Source of the DNA: UBA1738 sp045538755
Lineage (GTDB): Bacteria; Bacillota; Clostridia; UBA1381
Direction of reading: 5' to 3'
NCBI GenBank assembly: GCA_045538755.1
Contig: JAZQEC010000008.1
Location: 42,294-106,293, forward strand
Length of the DNA: 64,000 nucleotides
Shown here piece by piece: positions 16,025-24,223 of the stretch. Position numbers and translations under genes: made by a program. Each line of letters opens with the position of its first letter. The first letter of the stretch is position 1. The notes beneath the pieces were generated by a model. The model was not told the origin of the DNA. It did not search any database and was given only the letters and a program-made list of their open reading frames with translations.

Positions 16025-16564
16025 ATGAAGGAATTATCACTGCACATTTTAGACATAGCCAAAAATTCCGTTAAAGCAAAGGCAAGCCTGATTGAAATTT
16101 TTGTGAATGAGGACAAGGAAAACAATCTTTTAACCATTGACATAAATGATAATGGCTGCGGAATGAGCGAGGAATTTTTGAAAAAAGTAAAAGACCCATT
16201 TTCCACCACACGCACTACCCGAAAGGTAGGGCTTGGCATACCGCTTTTCGAAGCGGCGGCGTCGCAGTGCGGTGGAGGACTGGAGATGACGTCAAAGGAG
16301 GGCGTAGGCACAAAAATGTGTGTGACTTTCGAGTATAACCACATTGACCGCGCACCGATTGGCGATATGGCAGGAACCATGGAAACACTAATTTCAGGTT
16401 CCCCTGAAATTGACTTTTTATACCGCCACACAAAAAACGGGAAAACATTTACTCTTGACACAAGGGAAATAAGGCGGGTTTTAGGCGATGTGCCGCTTGA
16501 CCTTCCCGATGTAATAATGTGGATTGACGGATATATAAAGGAAAGCCTTGTGGAAATAGAATAA
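16025..16564 (+). CDS. HATPase-domain protein (second, histidine-kinase-like ATPase)
   Basis: About 179 residues with a GHKL ATPase fold: N box LHILDIAKNSVKA, G1 box DINDNGCGMSEE, F/G2 region DPFSTTRTTRKVGLGIPLF, and GTKMCVTF. The C-terminal 60 residues have no recognised domain. It lacks the phospho-accepting His domain. The ATG at 16025 follows GAGG. It differs clearly from the RsbW-like protein four genes upstream, so the operon carries two different ATPases of this superfamily around the HydS-like sensor. Confidence 0.85.
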   Translation: MKELSLHILDIAKNSVKAKASLIEIFVNEDKENNLLTIDINDNGCGMSEEFLKKVKDPFSTTRTTRKVGLGIPLFEAAASQCGGGLEMTSKEGVGTKMCVTFEYNHIDRAPIGDMAGTMETLISGSPEIDFLYRHTKNGKTFTLDTREIRRVLGDVPLDLPDVIMWIDGYIKESLVEIE

Positions 16565-16607
16565 TCGCACGGCATTTAAATAAAAAATGTATTTTAGGAG
16601 GTCAATC

Positions 16608-16979
16608 ATGAAAAGTTTGGCAGAATTGCAGGAAATTCGAAACAGAGCCTTAAATCAGGTTAATTTGCGTAAAGAACGCGAAGACGGTACCCGAATCGTA
16701 GTTGGTATGGCTACTTGCGGTATTGCAGCAGGTGCACGTCCTGTTTTAAACGCATTCCTGCAGGAAATCGAAAAGAGAAACCTTGCAAATGTAACGGTTA
16801 CACAGACCGGATGTATCGGTATGTGCCGCTACGAGCCGATTGTTGAGGTGTACGTTCCGGGCGAGGAAAAGGTTACCTATGTGAAGATGACAGAAGATAA
16901 GGCTGCACGTGTTGTAGCTGAACACATCATCAACAATCAGCCTGTTAAAGAATATTTAGTTGGCGCAGAAGATAAATAA
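16608..16979 (+). CDS. hndB: Thioredoxin-like [2Fe-2S] subunit HndB
   Basis: About 123 residues of the HndB-type ferredoxin-like subunit. An N-terminal helix precedes a thioredoxin-like [2Fe-2S] domain with VVGMATCGIAAGA and QTGCIGMCRYEP. It probably passes electrons within the hydrogenase complex. AGGAGG precedes the ATG at 16608. Only 17 bases separate it from hndC. The fold is shared with the N-terminal part of HndC and with HndA, so the complex has three such [2Fe-2S] modules. Confidence 0.92.
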   Translation: MKSLAELQEIRNRALNQVNLRKEREDGTRIVVGMATCGIAAGARPVLNAFLQEIEKRNLANVTVTQTGCIGMCRYEPIVEVYVPGEEKVTYVKMTEDKAARVVAEHIINNQPVKEYLVGAEDK

Positions 16980-16996
16980 AATAGGGGGTTAGTTAA

Positions 16997-18790
16997 ATGA
17001 ATATATACAGATCACATGTATTGATTTGCGGCGGTACCGGCTGTACTTCATCAGGCTCGGTAAAGCTTCAGGAAGAGTTTGAAAACCGCTTAAAGGAAAA
17101 TAATCTTGAAAACGAAGTAAAAATCGTTCAGACAGGTTGTTTCGGACTTTGTGCTTTAGGACCAATCGTAGTTGTATATCCTGAAGGCGCATTTTATAGC
17201 CGTGTTGAAAAGGACGACGTTAAGGAAATCGTTGAAGAACATCTCTTAAAGGGACGTATTGTAAAAAGACTTCTTTATAGTGAAACAATTGAAGATGACA
17301 ACATCAAGTCTTTAAACGAAACACAGTTCTATGCAAAGCAGATGCGTGTTGCACTTAGAAACTGTGGTGTAATCAATCCGGAAAATATTGATGAATATAT
17401 AGCTGTTGACGGTTATCAGGCGCTCGGTAAGGTTCTTACAGAGATGACACCTGAAGAAGTTATCCAGATTATCAAAGATTCAGGACTTCGCGGCAGAGGC
17501 GGCGGCGGATTCCCGACAGGTATGAAGTGGCAGTTCACACATGATGCTGTCGGCGACCAGAAGTATGTTGCTTGTAACGCCGACGAAGGCGACCCAGGTG
17601 CATTCATGGACCGTTCAATACTAGAAGGTGACCCACACGCACTAATCGAGGCTATGGCTATTGCAGGCTATGCGGTAGGTGCTGATCAGGGTTATGTTTA
17701 TATCCGTGCTGAGTACCCGATTGCAGTTGAAAGATTAAGAATTGCTATTGCTCAGGCAAAAGAATATGGTCTTTTAGGTAAAGACATTTTTGGCACAGGC
17801 TTCAACTTCGACCTCGACATCAGACTTGGTGCAGGTGCGTTTGTTTGTGGTGAAGAAACAGCATTAATCACATCTATTGAAGGTAAGCGTGGCGAACCGC
17901 GTCCGCGTCCTCCATTCCCGGCTGTTAAGGGACTTTGGGGCAAGCCTACACTACTCAATAACGTTGAAACTTATGCAAACGTTGCACAGATTATTTTAAA
18001 CGGTGTTGACTGGTTCACATCAATGGGAACAGAAAAGTCAAAGGGTACAAAGGTATTTGCTCTTGGCGGAAAGATTAATAACACAGGTCTTGTTGAAGTT
18101 CCTATGGGAACAACACTCCGTGAAATCATTGAAGAAATCGGCGGCGGAATTCCAAACGGCAAGAAGTTCAAGGCAGCACAAACTGGTGGACCTTCAGGCG
18201 GATGTATTCCTGCAGAGCTTATTGATACACCGATTGACTACGATTCACTTATGGCAATCGGCTCAATGATGGGTTCAGGCGGACTTATCGTTATGGACGA
18301 AGACAACTGTATGGTTGACATTGCGAAATTCTTCCTTGAATTCACAGTTGACGAATCATGCGGTAAATGTACACCTTGCCGTATCGGTACAAGAAGACTT
18401 CTTGAAATCCTTACAAAGATTACAGAAGGTAAGGGCACAATGGAAGATATCGACAAGATGGAAGAACTTTGCTATTCAATCAAGGCTTCATCACTTTGCG
18501 GTCTCGGACAAACTGCTCCAAACCCTGTTCTTTCAACATTAAAATACTTTAGAGACGAATATATTGCACACGTTCAGGATAAGAAGTGTCCGGCAGGTGT
18601 ATGTAAGGCACTCGCTCAGTACACAATCGACCCTGAAAAGTGTAAAGGCTGTAGCCTTTGTGCAAGACAGTGCCCTGTTGGTGCAATTTCAGGTGAAATC
18701 AAGTCACCGTTCGTTATCGATCAGGAAAAATGTATTAAGTGTGGCGCTTGTGAGGCAGCTTGTAAATTCAAAGCTATTTCCAAGTCATAA
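16997..18790 (+). CDS. hndC: NADH-binding hydrogenase subunit (NuoF-like, HndC/HydB)
   Basis: A 597-residue flavoprotein: N-terminal [2Fe-2S] thioredoxin-like domain (CGGTGCTSSG, QTGCFGLCALGP), NuoF-type FMN and NADH domain (GLRGRGGGGFPTGMKW, NADEGDPGAFMDR, LGAGAFVCGEETAL, RPRPPFPA), the [4Fe-4S] site CGKCTPCRIGT, and a C-terminal pair of [4Fe-4S] clusters (CKGCSLCARQCPVGAI, CIKCGACEAACKFKAI). In related complexes it exchanges electrons with NAD(P)H and may bifurcate with ferredoxin. A GGGGG-type site precedes the ATG. Confidence 0.97.
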   Translation: MNIYRSHVLICGGTGCTSSGSVKLQEEFENRLKENNLENEVKIVQTGCFGLCALGPIVVVYPEGAFYSRVEKDDVKEIVEEHLLKGRIVKRLLYSETIEDDNIKSLNETQFYAKQMRVALRNCGVINPENIDEYIAVDGYQALGKVLTEMTPEEVIQIIKDSGLRGRGGGGFPTGMKWQFTHDAVGDQKYVACNADEGDPGAFMDRSILEGDPHALIEAMAIAGYAVGADQGYVYIRAEYPIAVERLRIAIAQAKEYGLLGKDIFGTGFNFDLDIRLGAGAFVCGEETALITSIEGKRGEPRPRPPFPAVKGLWGKPTLLNNVETYANVAQIILNGVDWFTSMGTEKSKGTKVFALGGKINNTGLVEVPMGTTLREIIEEIGGGIPNGKKFKAAQTGGPSGGCIPAELIDTPIDYDSLMAIGSMMGSGGLIVMDEDNCMVDIAKFFLEFTVDESCGKCTPCRIGTRRLLEILTKITEGKGTMEDIDKMEELCYSIKASSLCGLGQTAPNPVLSTLKYFRDEYIAHVQDKKCPAGVCKALAQYTIDPEKCKGCSLCARQCPVGAISGEIKSPFVIDQEKCIKCGACEAACKFKAISKS

Positions 18791-18814
18791 TCTTCGAGAA
18801 AGGATATTGATACT

Positions 18815-20548
18815 ATGGTAAACTTAAAAATAAACGGCCAGGCAGTAAGTGTTCCGGAAGGTACTACCATTTTGGAAGCTGCTCAGGCAAACGGGATTGA
18901 CATTCCAACTCTATGTTATTTAAAGGACGCATCTGTAACAGGTTCATGCAGAATGTGCGTTGTAGAAATCGTTGGTGCAAGAGCACTTCAGGCTGCTTGT
19001 GTATATCCGGTAGCAGAGGGAATTGAAGTTTTAACTCACTCTCCGAAGGTTAAGCAGGCAAGAAAGAATACTTTAGAGCTTATTCTTTCAAACCATGACA
19101 GAAAGTGTCTTACTTGCTCAAGAAACCAAAACTGTGAGCTTCAAAAGCTTTGTGACGAGCTTGGTGTAACAGGCATCACTTACGAAGGTATTATGAATAA
19201 CTTTGATATTGATGAGTCAGGAACATCAATCGTAAGAGATAATAATAAATGTATTCTTTGCCGCCGTTGCGTAAACGTTTGTAAGAATGTGCAGACAGTT
19301 GGCGTAATCGATGCACAGGAAAGAGGATTTAACACAAAGATTGGCTGTGCATTCGAAAAGGAACTTGGCGACACCGCTTGTGTAAACTGCGGACAGTGTA
19401 TCGCAGCCTGCCCTGTTGGTGCGCTTCATGAAAAATATGCAACAGACGATGTTTTCGCAGCTATTGCAGACCCTGATAAGTATGTTGTTGTTCAGACAGC
19501 TCCTGCTGTTCGTGCAGCACTCGGTGAAGAGTTTGGTATGGCTATGGGAACGCCTGTAACAGGCAAGATGGTAGCAGCTCTGCGTCGTCTTGGCTTTGAT
19601 AAGGTATTTGACACAGATACAGGTGCTGACCTTACAATTATGGAAGAAGGCAACGAGCTTTTAGAAAGAATTAAAAACGGCGGAACTCTCCCAATGATTA
19701 CGTCATGTTCTCCGGGGTGGATTAAGTTCTGTGAGCACAATTTCCCTGAATTTATCGACAATCTTTCGAGCTGTAAGTCACCTCACCAGATGTTCGGTGC
19801 GGTTATAAAGAGCTATTTTGCTGAAAAGAACAACATTGACCCGAAGAAGATTTATGTTGTATCTGTAATGCCGTGTGTGGCTAAGAAATATGAAAACAGC
19901 CGTCCTGAAATGGAAGCAAACGGACTTCGTGATGTAGATGCTGTTATCACAACAAGAGAGCTTGCAAAGATGATTAAGGAAAGCGGTATTATCTTTGATA
20001 AGCTTCCTGATGAACAGTTTGATAAGCCATTCGGTGAAGCATCAGGTGCTGCACACATCTTTGGTGTGACAGGCGGTGTTATGGAAGCAGCTCTTAGAAC
20101 CGTATATGAAATCTTAGAAGGCAAAGAGCTTGCAAAGCTTGAGTTCAACGAAGTAAGAGGAACAGAGGGCGTTAAAGAAGCTACTATTAAGATGGGCGGA
20201 ATGGATGTTAATGTTGCTATTGCTCACGGTCTTGGTAATGCAAGAAAGCTTTTGGAAGCTGTAAAGGCTGGCGAAAAGAACTACCACTTCATTGAAGTTA
20301 TGGCTTGCCCTGGCGGATGTGTAACAGGTGGCGGACAGCCAATCGTTTCAGCAAAGACTTATATGACAGTTGATGTTAAGAAAGAAAGAGCAAAAGCACT
20401 TTACTCAGAAGACGAAAGAGCGACTATCAGACAGTCACACAAAAACCCTGATATGGACGTGCTTTATAAGGAATACTTTGAAAAGCCGGGTTCACATAAG
20501 GCTCATGAGCTTCTGCATACTCACTATACAGCAAGATCAAAGTTCTAA
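18815..20548 (+). CDS. hndD: Catalytic [FeFe]-hydrogenase subunit (HndD/HydA)
   Basis: A 577-residue catalytic subunit. Order of modules: plant-type [2Fe-2S] (CRMCVVE), His-ligated [4Fe-4S] (HDRKCLTCSRNQNC), two [4Fe-4S] (CILCRRCVNVC, CVNCGQCIAACPVG), then the H-cluster domain with canonical L1 TSCSPGW, L2 MPCVAKKYE and L3 MACPGGCVTGGGQP, and a small-subunit-like C-terminus. All catalytic residues, including the proton-transfer Cys in L1, are present, in contrast to the HydS-like protein of the same operon. It reduces protons to H2 with electrons from NADH and/or ferredoxin. The maturases HydE, HydF and HydG are not in the window. Confidence 0.97.
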   Translation: MVNLKINGQAVSVPEGTTILEAAQANGIDIPTLCYLKDASVTGSCRMCVVEIVGARALQAACVYPVAEGIEVLTHSPKVKQARKNTLELILSNHDRKCLTCSRNQNCELQKLCDELGVTGITYEGIMNNFDIDESGTSIVRDNNKCILCRRCVNVCKNVQTVGVIDAQERGFNTKIGCAFEKELGDTACVNCGQCIAACPVGALHEKYATDDVFAAIADPDKYVVVQTAPAVRAALGEEFGMAMGTPVTGKMVAALRRLGFDKVFDTDTGADLTIMEEGNELLERIKNGGTLPMITSCSPGWIKFCEHNFPEFIDNLSSCKSPHQMFGAVIKSYFAEKNNIDPKKIYVVSVMPCVAKKYENSRPEMEANGLRDVDAVITTRELAKMIKESGIIFDKLPDEQFDKPFGEASGAAHIFGVTGGVMEAALRTVYEILEGKELAKLEFNEVRGTEGVKEATIKMGGMDVNVAIAHGLGNARKLLEAVKAGEKNYHFIEVMACPGGCVTGGGQPIVSAKTYMTVDVKKERAKALYSEDERATIRQSHKNPDMDVLYKEYFEKPGSHKAHELLHTHYTARSKF

Positions 20549-20559
20549 TATAAATTCAA

Positions 20560-20586
20560 AAAGAAGAACCGTATCGGTTCTTCTTT
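20560..20586 (+). terminator. Terminator of the hydrogenase operon
   Basis: AAAGAAGAACC/GGTTCTTCTTT stem (11 bp) with loop GTATC and a T run, 12 bases after the hndD stop. Confidence 0.9.
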
Positions 20587-20613
20587 TTATGAAAAAAATT
20601 CTTTATTAAAGTG

Positions 20614-20643
20614 AAAAGAGACTGCTGATTTGCAGTCTCTTTT
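20614..20643. terminator. Second perfect hairpin after the hydrogenase operon
   Basis: AAAAGAGACTGC (20614-20625) and GCAGTCTCTTTT (20632-20643) form a perfect 12-bp stem with a 6-base loop. It looks like a back-up, possibly bidirectional, terminator. Confidence 0.7.
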
Positions 20644-20650
20644 GGGTAAA

Positions 20651-20700
20651 ACGTATTCTTGAAGTCCCAAAGGGACGCCATAGAAGATATGGCTATACGT
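20651..20700. other. Compact three-way-junction element of unknown role
   Basis: ACGTAT (20651-20656) pairs with ATACGT (20695-20700), enclosing two short perfect hairpins that abut each other: GTCCC-AAA-GGGAC (20664-20676) and GCCAT-7-ATGGC (20677-20693). The design could fold on either strand. No known riboswitch or ribozyme consensus is recognised. Confidence 0.35.
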
Positions 20701-20706
20701 CTAATT

Positions 20707-20920
20707 AAAAAAGTGCACAGCCGAAGCCATGCACAAAAAACGCACGGCCAGATTGTGAATCACTTTAATTAATTATGACAATTAATGCGCTTAATGCGTC
20801 GTTTTTTCTTGAAAAACCAATAAAGTCAGCCTGCGTTTTTATCGAAACAAATTTCAAGAAAAAAAGTCAACACAAAAAAAGCATAACACATATTTAATTG
20901 TCAATAAAAAGCGATTCACA
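20707..20920 (-). ncRNA. Free-standing rod-shaped structured RNA (6S-like architecture, family unknown)
   Basis: No coding frame is visible. The minus-strand RNA folds back on itself over about 170 bases by nested long helices: 20920-20908 with 20766-20754 (13 bp, one G-U), 20903-20894 with 20785-20776 (10 bp), and 20864-20852 with 20814-20802 (13 bp), with internal loops between. An intrinsic terminator follows: GTGCATGGC-TTCG-GCTGTGCAC (20734-20713) then six T. The closed rod plus terminator and the ~210-base size resemble 6S RNA, the RNA polymerase-binding regulator, but I cannot confirm the central-bubble consensus. Its promoter is annotated separately. Confidence 0.6.
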
Positions 20921-20925
20921 AATAC

Positions 20926-20954
20926 ATTATAGCACAAGGAAATAGGTTTGTCCA
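20926..20954 (-). promoter_or_regulatory. Promoter of the rod-shaped RNA
   Basis: On the minus strand TGGACA (20949-20954) and TATAAT (20926-20931) are 17 bases apart. The predicted start, near 20919, coincides with the first base pairs of the long terminal helix, which supports a dedicated RNA gene. The rest of the gap up to htrA (20955-21194) shows no other gene. Confidence 0.75.
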
Positions 20955-21194
20955 TAAGGGAAATTAATTTATTAAAATAATTCGTCAAACATTTTTCGAC
21001 AAAAAATGCGAGCATATTGCGCTTGCTTTTAAAAAGACACGAAAAGGCACAAAACTTTATTGTTCACAATTTATTCATAAAAATTATATATTAAATTAAT
21101 CTTTTATTCATACTGTTGTAAAAAGAATATGTTATGATAATCACAATGAATAAAAAATTTCTAAATACAGAAAATATTTCAAGGAGGAAAAGAT

Positions 21195-22412
21195 ATGAGA
21201 AAATATCCATATACAGACTCAACAGAAATAATTAAATATGAACCAAAAATCAAGAAAAAGGGAAGACTCAAAAAATTCGTGCCTTGTCTTTTGTCAGCGG
21301 TTTTGGCGAGCGGAATAACGGCAGGAGTGTTCGGAGTGGGCGGTCATTACTATTTAAAAACACTTTCTGCGCCGACACAGACCGTTACGTCAAGCACAGG
21401 CGGCACAAATATTCCTTCAGGGGCAACATCGCTTGTTACAAATAACCTGATAGGCGAGCTTTCGGTAAACGAAATTGCGAAAAAAGTCGGCCCATCGTGC
21501 GTGGGAATTATAAACAAGGCAAAAATCCAACCGCAGCGATACTATGATCCGTTTAGCGGAAGATATTACTATTACCAGACTCCAGGCGAAGATGATATGG
21601 TGGAGCAGGGCTCGGGCTCGGGCATTGTAATAAGCAGTGATGGTTATATTGTAACAAATCAGCACGTTATCGCAGATGCAAATGAAATCACGGTAATTTT
21701 AAATACAGGAAGTGAGTACAAGGCAACCTTAGTAGGCGCTGATGAAAAGTCTGACCTTGCAGTTTTAAAAATAGACGCAATGGATTTAACAGCCGCAACA
21801 CTTGGCGATTCATCGACCGTCGAAGTAGGCGACCTTGCCGTTGCAATCGGTAACCCACTCGGACAGGAGCTTGCAGGCTCGGTAACAGCAGGTGTTATAA
21901 GCGCTGTGAACAGAAAAATGACAGTAGACAACAGAACCTATAACCTTATCCAGACAGATGCAGCTATTAATCCAGGCAACTCAGGCGGCGCACTTGTTGA
22001 TAGATTTGGTAATGTAATAGGCATAAACTCAATTAAAATGTCGCAGAGCGGCGTTGAGGGAATAGGATTTGCAATCGCCATTTCTGAAGCAAAGCCCATA
22101 ATTGATGACCTTATGAACGAAGGATACGTTTCGGGCAGAACCCTAATTGGAATTACTGCAACAGAATCAAGAAACGGACTTTCTGTTTATTCGGTAACGG
22201 CAGGCAGCGGTGCAGACAAAGCCGGAATTAAACAGGGCGACCTGATTGTAAAGGCTGAAGGAAAAGTTGTAAGGACTGTTGACGAGCTTAACCAATTAAA
22301 AGAAGACAAAAAACCGGGCGAGGTTATAACACTTACTATAATAAGAGACGGCGGACTTGTGGATGTTAAGGTGGAGCTTCAGGAAGATGTTCCGGAAAAA
22401 CAGAATAATTAA
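21195..22412 (+). CDS. htrA: HtrA/DegP-like membrane-anchored serine protease with PDZ domain
   Basis: A 405-residue trypsin-like protease of the HtrA family acting outside the membrane in protein quality control. A basic cytoplasmic N-terminus is followed by one membrane helix (about 35-55). The catalytic triad is visible as His in VTNQHVIAD, Asp in KSDLAVLK and Ser in NPGNSGGALV. A C-terminal PDZ domain contains SGADKAGIKQGDLIVKAEG. AAGGAGG precedes the ATG. A clear terminator follows. A Tyr-rich linker (RYYDPFSGRYYYYQ) precedes the protease domain. Confidence 0.95.
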   Translation: MRKYPYTDSTEIIKYEPKIKKKGRLKKFVPCLLSAVLASGITAGVFGVGGHYYLKTLSAPTQTVTSSTGGTNIPSGATSLVTNNLIGELSVNEIAKKVGPSCVGIINKAKIQPQRYYDPFSGRYYYYQTPGEDDMVEQGSGSGIVISSDGYIVTNQHVIADANEITVILNTGSEYKATLVGADEKSDLAVLKIDAMDLTAATLGDSSTVEVGDLAVAIGNPLGQELAGSVTAGVISAVNRKMTVDNRTYNLIQTDAAINPGNSGGALVDRFGNVIGINSIKMSQSGVEGIGFAIAISEAKPIIDDLMNEGYVSGRTLIGITATESRNGLSVYSVTAGSGADKAGIKQGDLIVKAEGKVVRTVDELNQLKEDKKPGEVITLTIIRDGGLVDVKVELQEDVPEKQNN

Positions 22413-22440
22413 AAAATTTTGTAATCCAAAAAATCGCATA

Positions 22441-22468
22441 AAACCTGTGTTTTTCACAGGTTTTTCTG
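22441..22468 (+). terminator. Terminator of htrA
   Basis: AAACCTGTG-TTTTT-CACAGGTTT with a trailing T-rich tract (TTCTGTT). Confidence 0.9.
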
Positions 22469-22593
22469 TTGTTTGAAAAAAATTTTAAAAATTTTTTTAT
22501 TTTTTTGAGACTTTTTGATATGCTAAAAGGTATTAATAGTGAAAGCGCAAAATGCTTTAGAAAAATTCATAAATTTAAAGGAGATGTAAAAAC

Positions 22594-23598
22594 ATGAACA
22601 TGAGAAAGATTTTAACGGGAGTACTTGCAGTAGCAATGTTATCAGTAAGCGGAGCAGCTTTTGCTGAAGATGATATAATGCTTATATCAGAAAATCCAAA
22701 TGCAGTAGTTGAAAACGTAGAAGTTTACGACAAGGCAATATTTGAAGGAACAGCCAAGATAACAGAAGAAAAAGAGTTATACATAATTGATACAAATGAA
22801 CAGGAAATTGTAATTAATACAGACGAAAACACACTTTTCGTAACAGCTGAAGGCTTTAAAACAACACTTGAAGAAGTAAAAGACGGCGATAAGGTAAAAG
22901 TTGTAGCATCAAGCGCTATGGCACAGAGCCTTCCGCCGCAGGTTTACGGATACGTTGTAATGGTTGGCGAAGAGCTTCCTATATACGTTGACGTAGAAAA
23001 GATTGAAATAGACGAATACGAAAACACAGTTCTTTCAAGCAAAGACGGACAGTATAAGATTGTTGTTTCCGATGCAACAGAGTTTGCACCTTTTGCAACA
23101 AGAAACATTGTAGCACTTGCTGACATCAAAGAAGGTTCAAGAATTCTTGTTTACGCAAACATTATGACAATGAGCCTTCCGGCAATGGTTCCGGCTGAAA
23201 AGATTGTAATTCTTCCTGAATTTACGGTAGAAACAGAAGAAGTACAGCCAGAAAAGATTGTTTTAAACGGCGAAGAACTGGACGCAGAAATTAAAAATGT
23301 AGATGGTGCAAACCTTCTGCCTGTAAGAAAAGTAAGCGAAACAGCAGGCCTTACAGTTGGCTGGGACGGTACATTAAGAGCCGTTACTGTTGGAACAACT
23401 GCAATGGGCGTTACATTTAACATAGGCGAAAATGTATATACAAAGGCAAAAATGATGCCTATGACACTTTCTTGTGCACCGGTTATCATTGATGACTTAA
23501 CTTATGTTCCTGTAGATTTCTTCACAGAGCTTTTAGGAGCTGAAGTAGAAACAAAGGACGGAGCTATCGTAATTAACCTTACCGTTAACCTCGACTAA
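22594..23598 (+). CDS. Secreted stalk-domain protein (copper amine oxidase N-terminal-like domain)
   Basis: A 334-residue exported protein. The signal peptide (about 1-24) ends GAAFAEDD. The middle has two beta-rich repeats (TAKITEEKELYIIDTNEQEI and a similar EIDEYENTVLSSKDGQYKIV) each followed by a sentence-like VKDGDKVKVVAS / IKEGSRILVYAN. The C-terminal 100 residues are a stalk domain (LLPVRKVSETAGLTVGWDGT, YVPVDFFTELLGAEV). The domain name comes from copper amine oxidase but no copper or quinone motif is present. A strong GGAG site precedes the ATG. Role at the cell surface is unknown. Confidence 0.85.
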   Translation: MNMRKILTGVLAVAMLSVSGAAFAEDDIMLISENPNAVVENVEVYDKAIFEGTAKITEEKELYIIDTNEQEIVINTDENTLFVTAEGFKTTLEEVKDGDKVKVVASSAMAQSLPPQVYGYVVMVGEELPIYVDVEKIEIDEYENTVLSSKDGQYKIVVSDATEFAPFATRNIVALADIKEGSRILVYANIMTMSLPAMVPAEKIVILPEFTVETEEVQPEKIVLNGEELDAEIKNVDGANLLPVRKVSETAGLTVGWDGTLRAVTVGTTAMGVTFNIGENVYTKAKMMPMTLSCAPVIIDDLTYVPVDFFTELLGAEVETKDGAIVINLTVNLD

Positions 23599-23605
23599 TA
23601 AAAAA

Positions 23606-23640
23606 TCTCCGCCTTTGGCAAAAAGGCGGAGAAAAATTTT
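23606..23640 (+). terminator. Terminator of the stalk-domain gene
   Basis: TCTCCGCCTTT (23606-23616) pairs with AAAGGCGGAGA (23622-23632), followed by A4T5. Confidence 0.85.
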
Positions 23641-23658
23641 TCCATGTATTAAATAGTA

Positions 23659-23687
23659 TTGAAAACATCTTTTGGGTTTGATATAAT
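23659..23687 (+). promoter_or_regulatory. Promoter of the ECF sigma/anti-sigma operon
   Basis: TTGAAA (23659-23664) and perfect TATAAT (23682-23687), 17-base spacer. This is a housekeeping-type promoter; no duplicated ECF-type promoter was recognised. Confidence 0.75.
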
Positions 23688-23728
23688 ATAGGATAAGGGA
23701 CAATACACGGAAAAAGGAGGAACACGGC

Positions 23729-24223
23729 TTGGAAAAGGCTTTACCTAAGACAAGGAACTTTAAGAATGAGATATGTGAAAAATATTTTGATATGATTTAT
23801 AAGCTTGCCTTGTCGCAGACAAAGGATCAGGGCCATGCGGAGGACGTAACGAGCGACGTGTTCCTGAAATTTCTTTCGAGCAGTAAGGATTTTGAAAGTG
23901 AGGAGCATATAAAAGCCTGGCTTTTAAGAGTCACCATAAACTGCTCAAAAAATGTATTTTCAAGCACTTGGTTTAAAAAGACAGTTCCACTTGAGGAGAC
24001 TCTTTTAGCAGAAGTGCCAGAGGAAGAAAGCGAAGTATATGCAAAGGTATTAAAACTGCCGCAAAAATACAGAGCTGTAATACATCTTTTCTACTATGAG
24101 GAATTTTCGGTCGCACAAATTGCGAAATATTTAGAGCTAAATGAATCAACCGTGCGAACGCATCTTCAAAGAGGCAGAAGCCTCTTGAAAACAAGCTTGG
24201 AAGGAGAAGATGAACTTGTATAA
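23729..24223 (+). CDS. RNA polymerase ECF-type sigma-70 factor
   Basis: A 164-residue extracytoplasmic-function sigma factor. Region 2 is present (YFDMIYKLALSQTKDQGHAEDVTSDVFLKFL, WLLRVTINCSKN) and region 4 with its helix-turn-helix (LPQKYRAVIHLFYYEEFSVAQIAKYLELNESTVRTHLQRGR). Start is TTG at 23729, 8 bases after AAGGAGG; no better start exists. The gene overlaps the next by 14 bases, the usual arrangement with a cognate anti-sigma factor. The signal sensed is unknown. Confidence 0.92.
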   Translation: MEKALPKTRNFKNEICEKYFDMIYKLALSQTKDQGHAEDVTSDVFLKFLSSSKDFESEEHIKAWLLRVTINCSKNVFSSTWFKKTVPLEETLLAEVPEEESEVYAKVLKLPQKYRAVIHLFYYEEFSVAQIAKYLELNESTVRTHLQRGRSLLKTSLEGEDELV

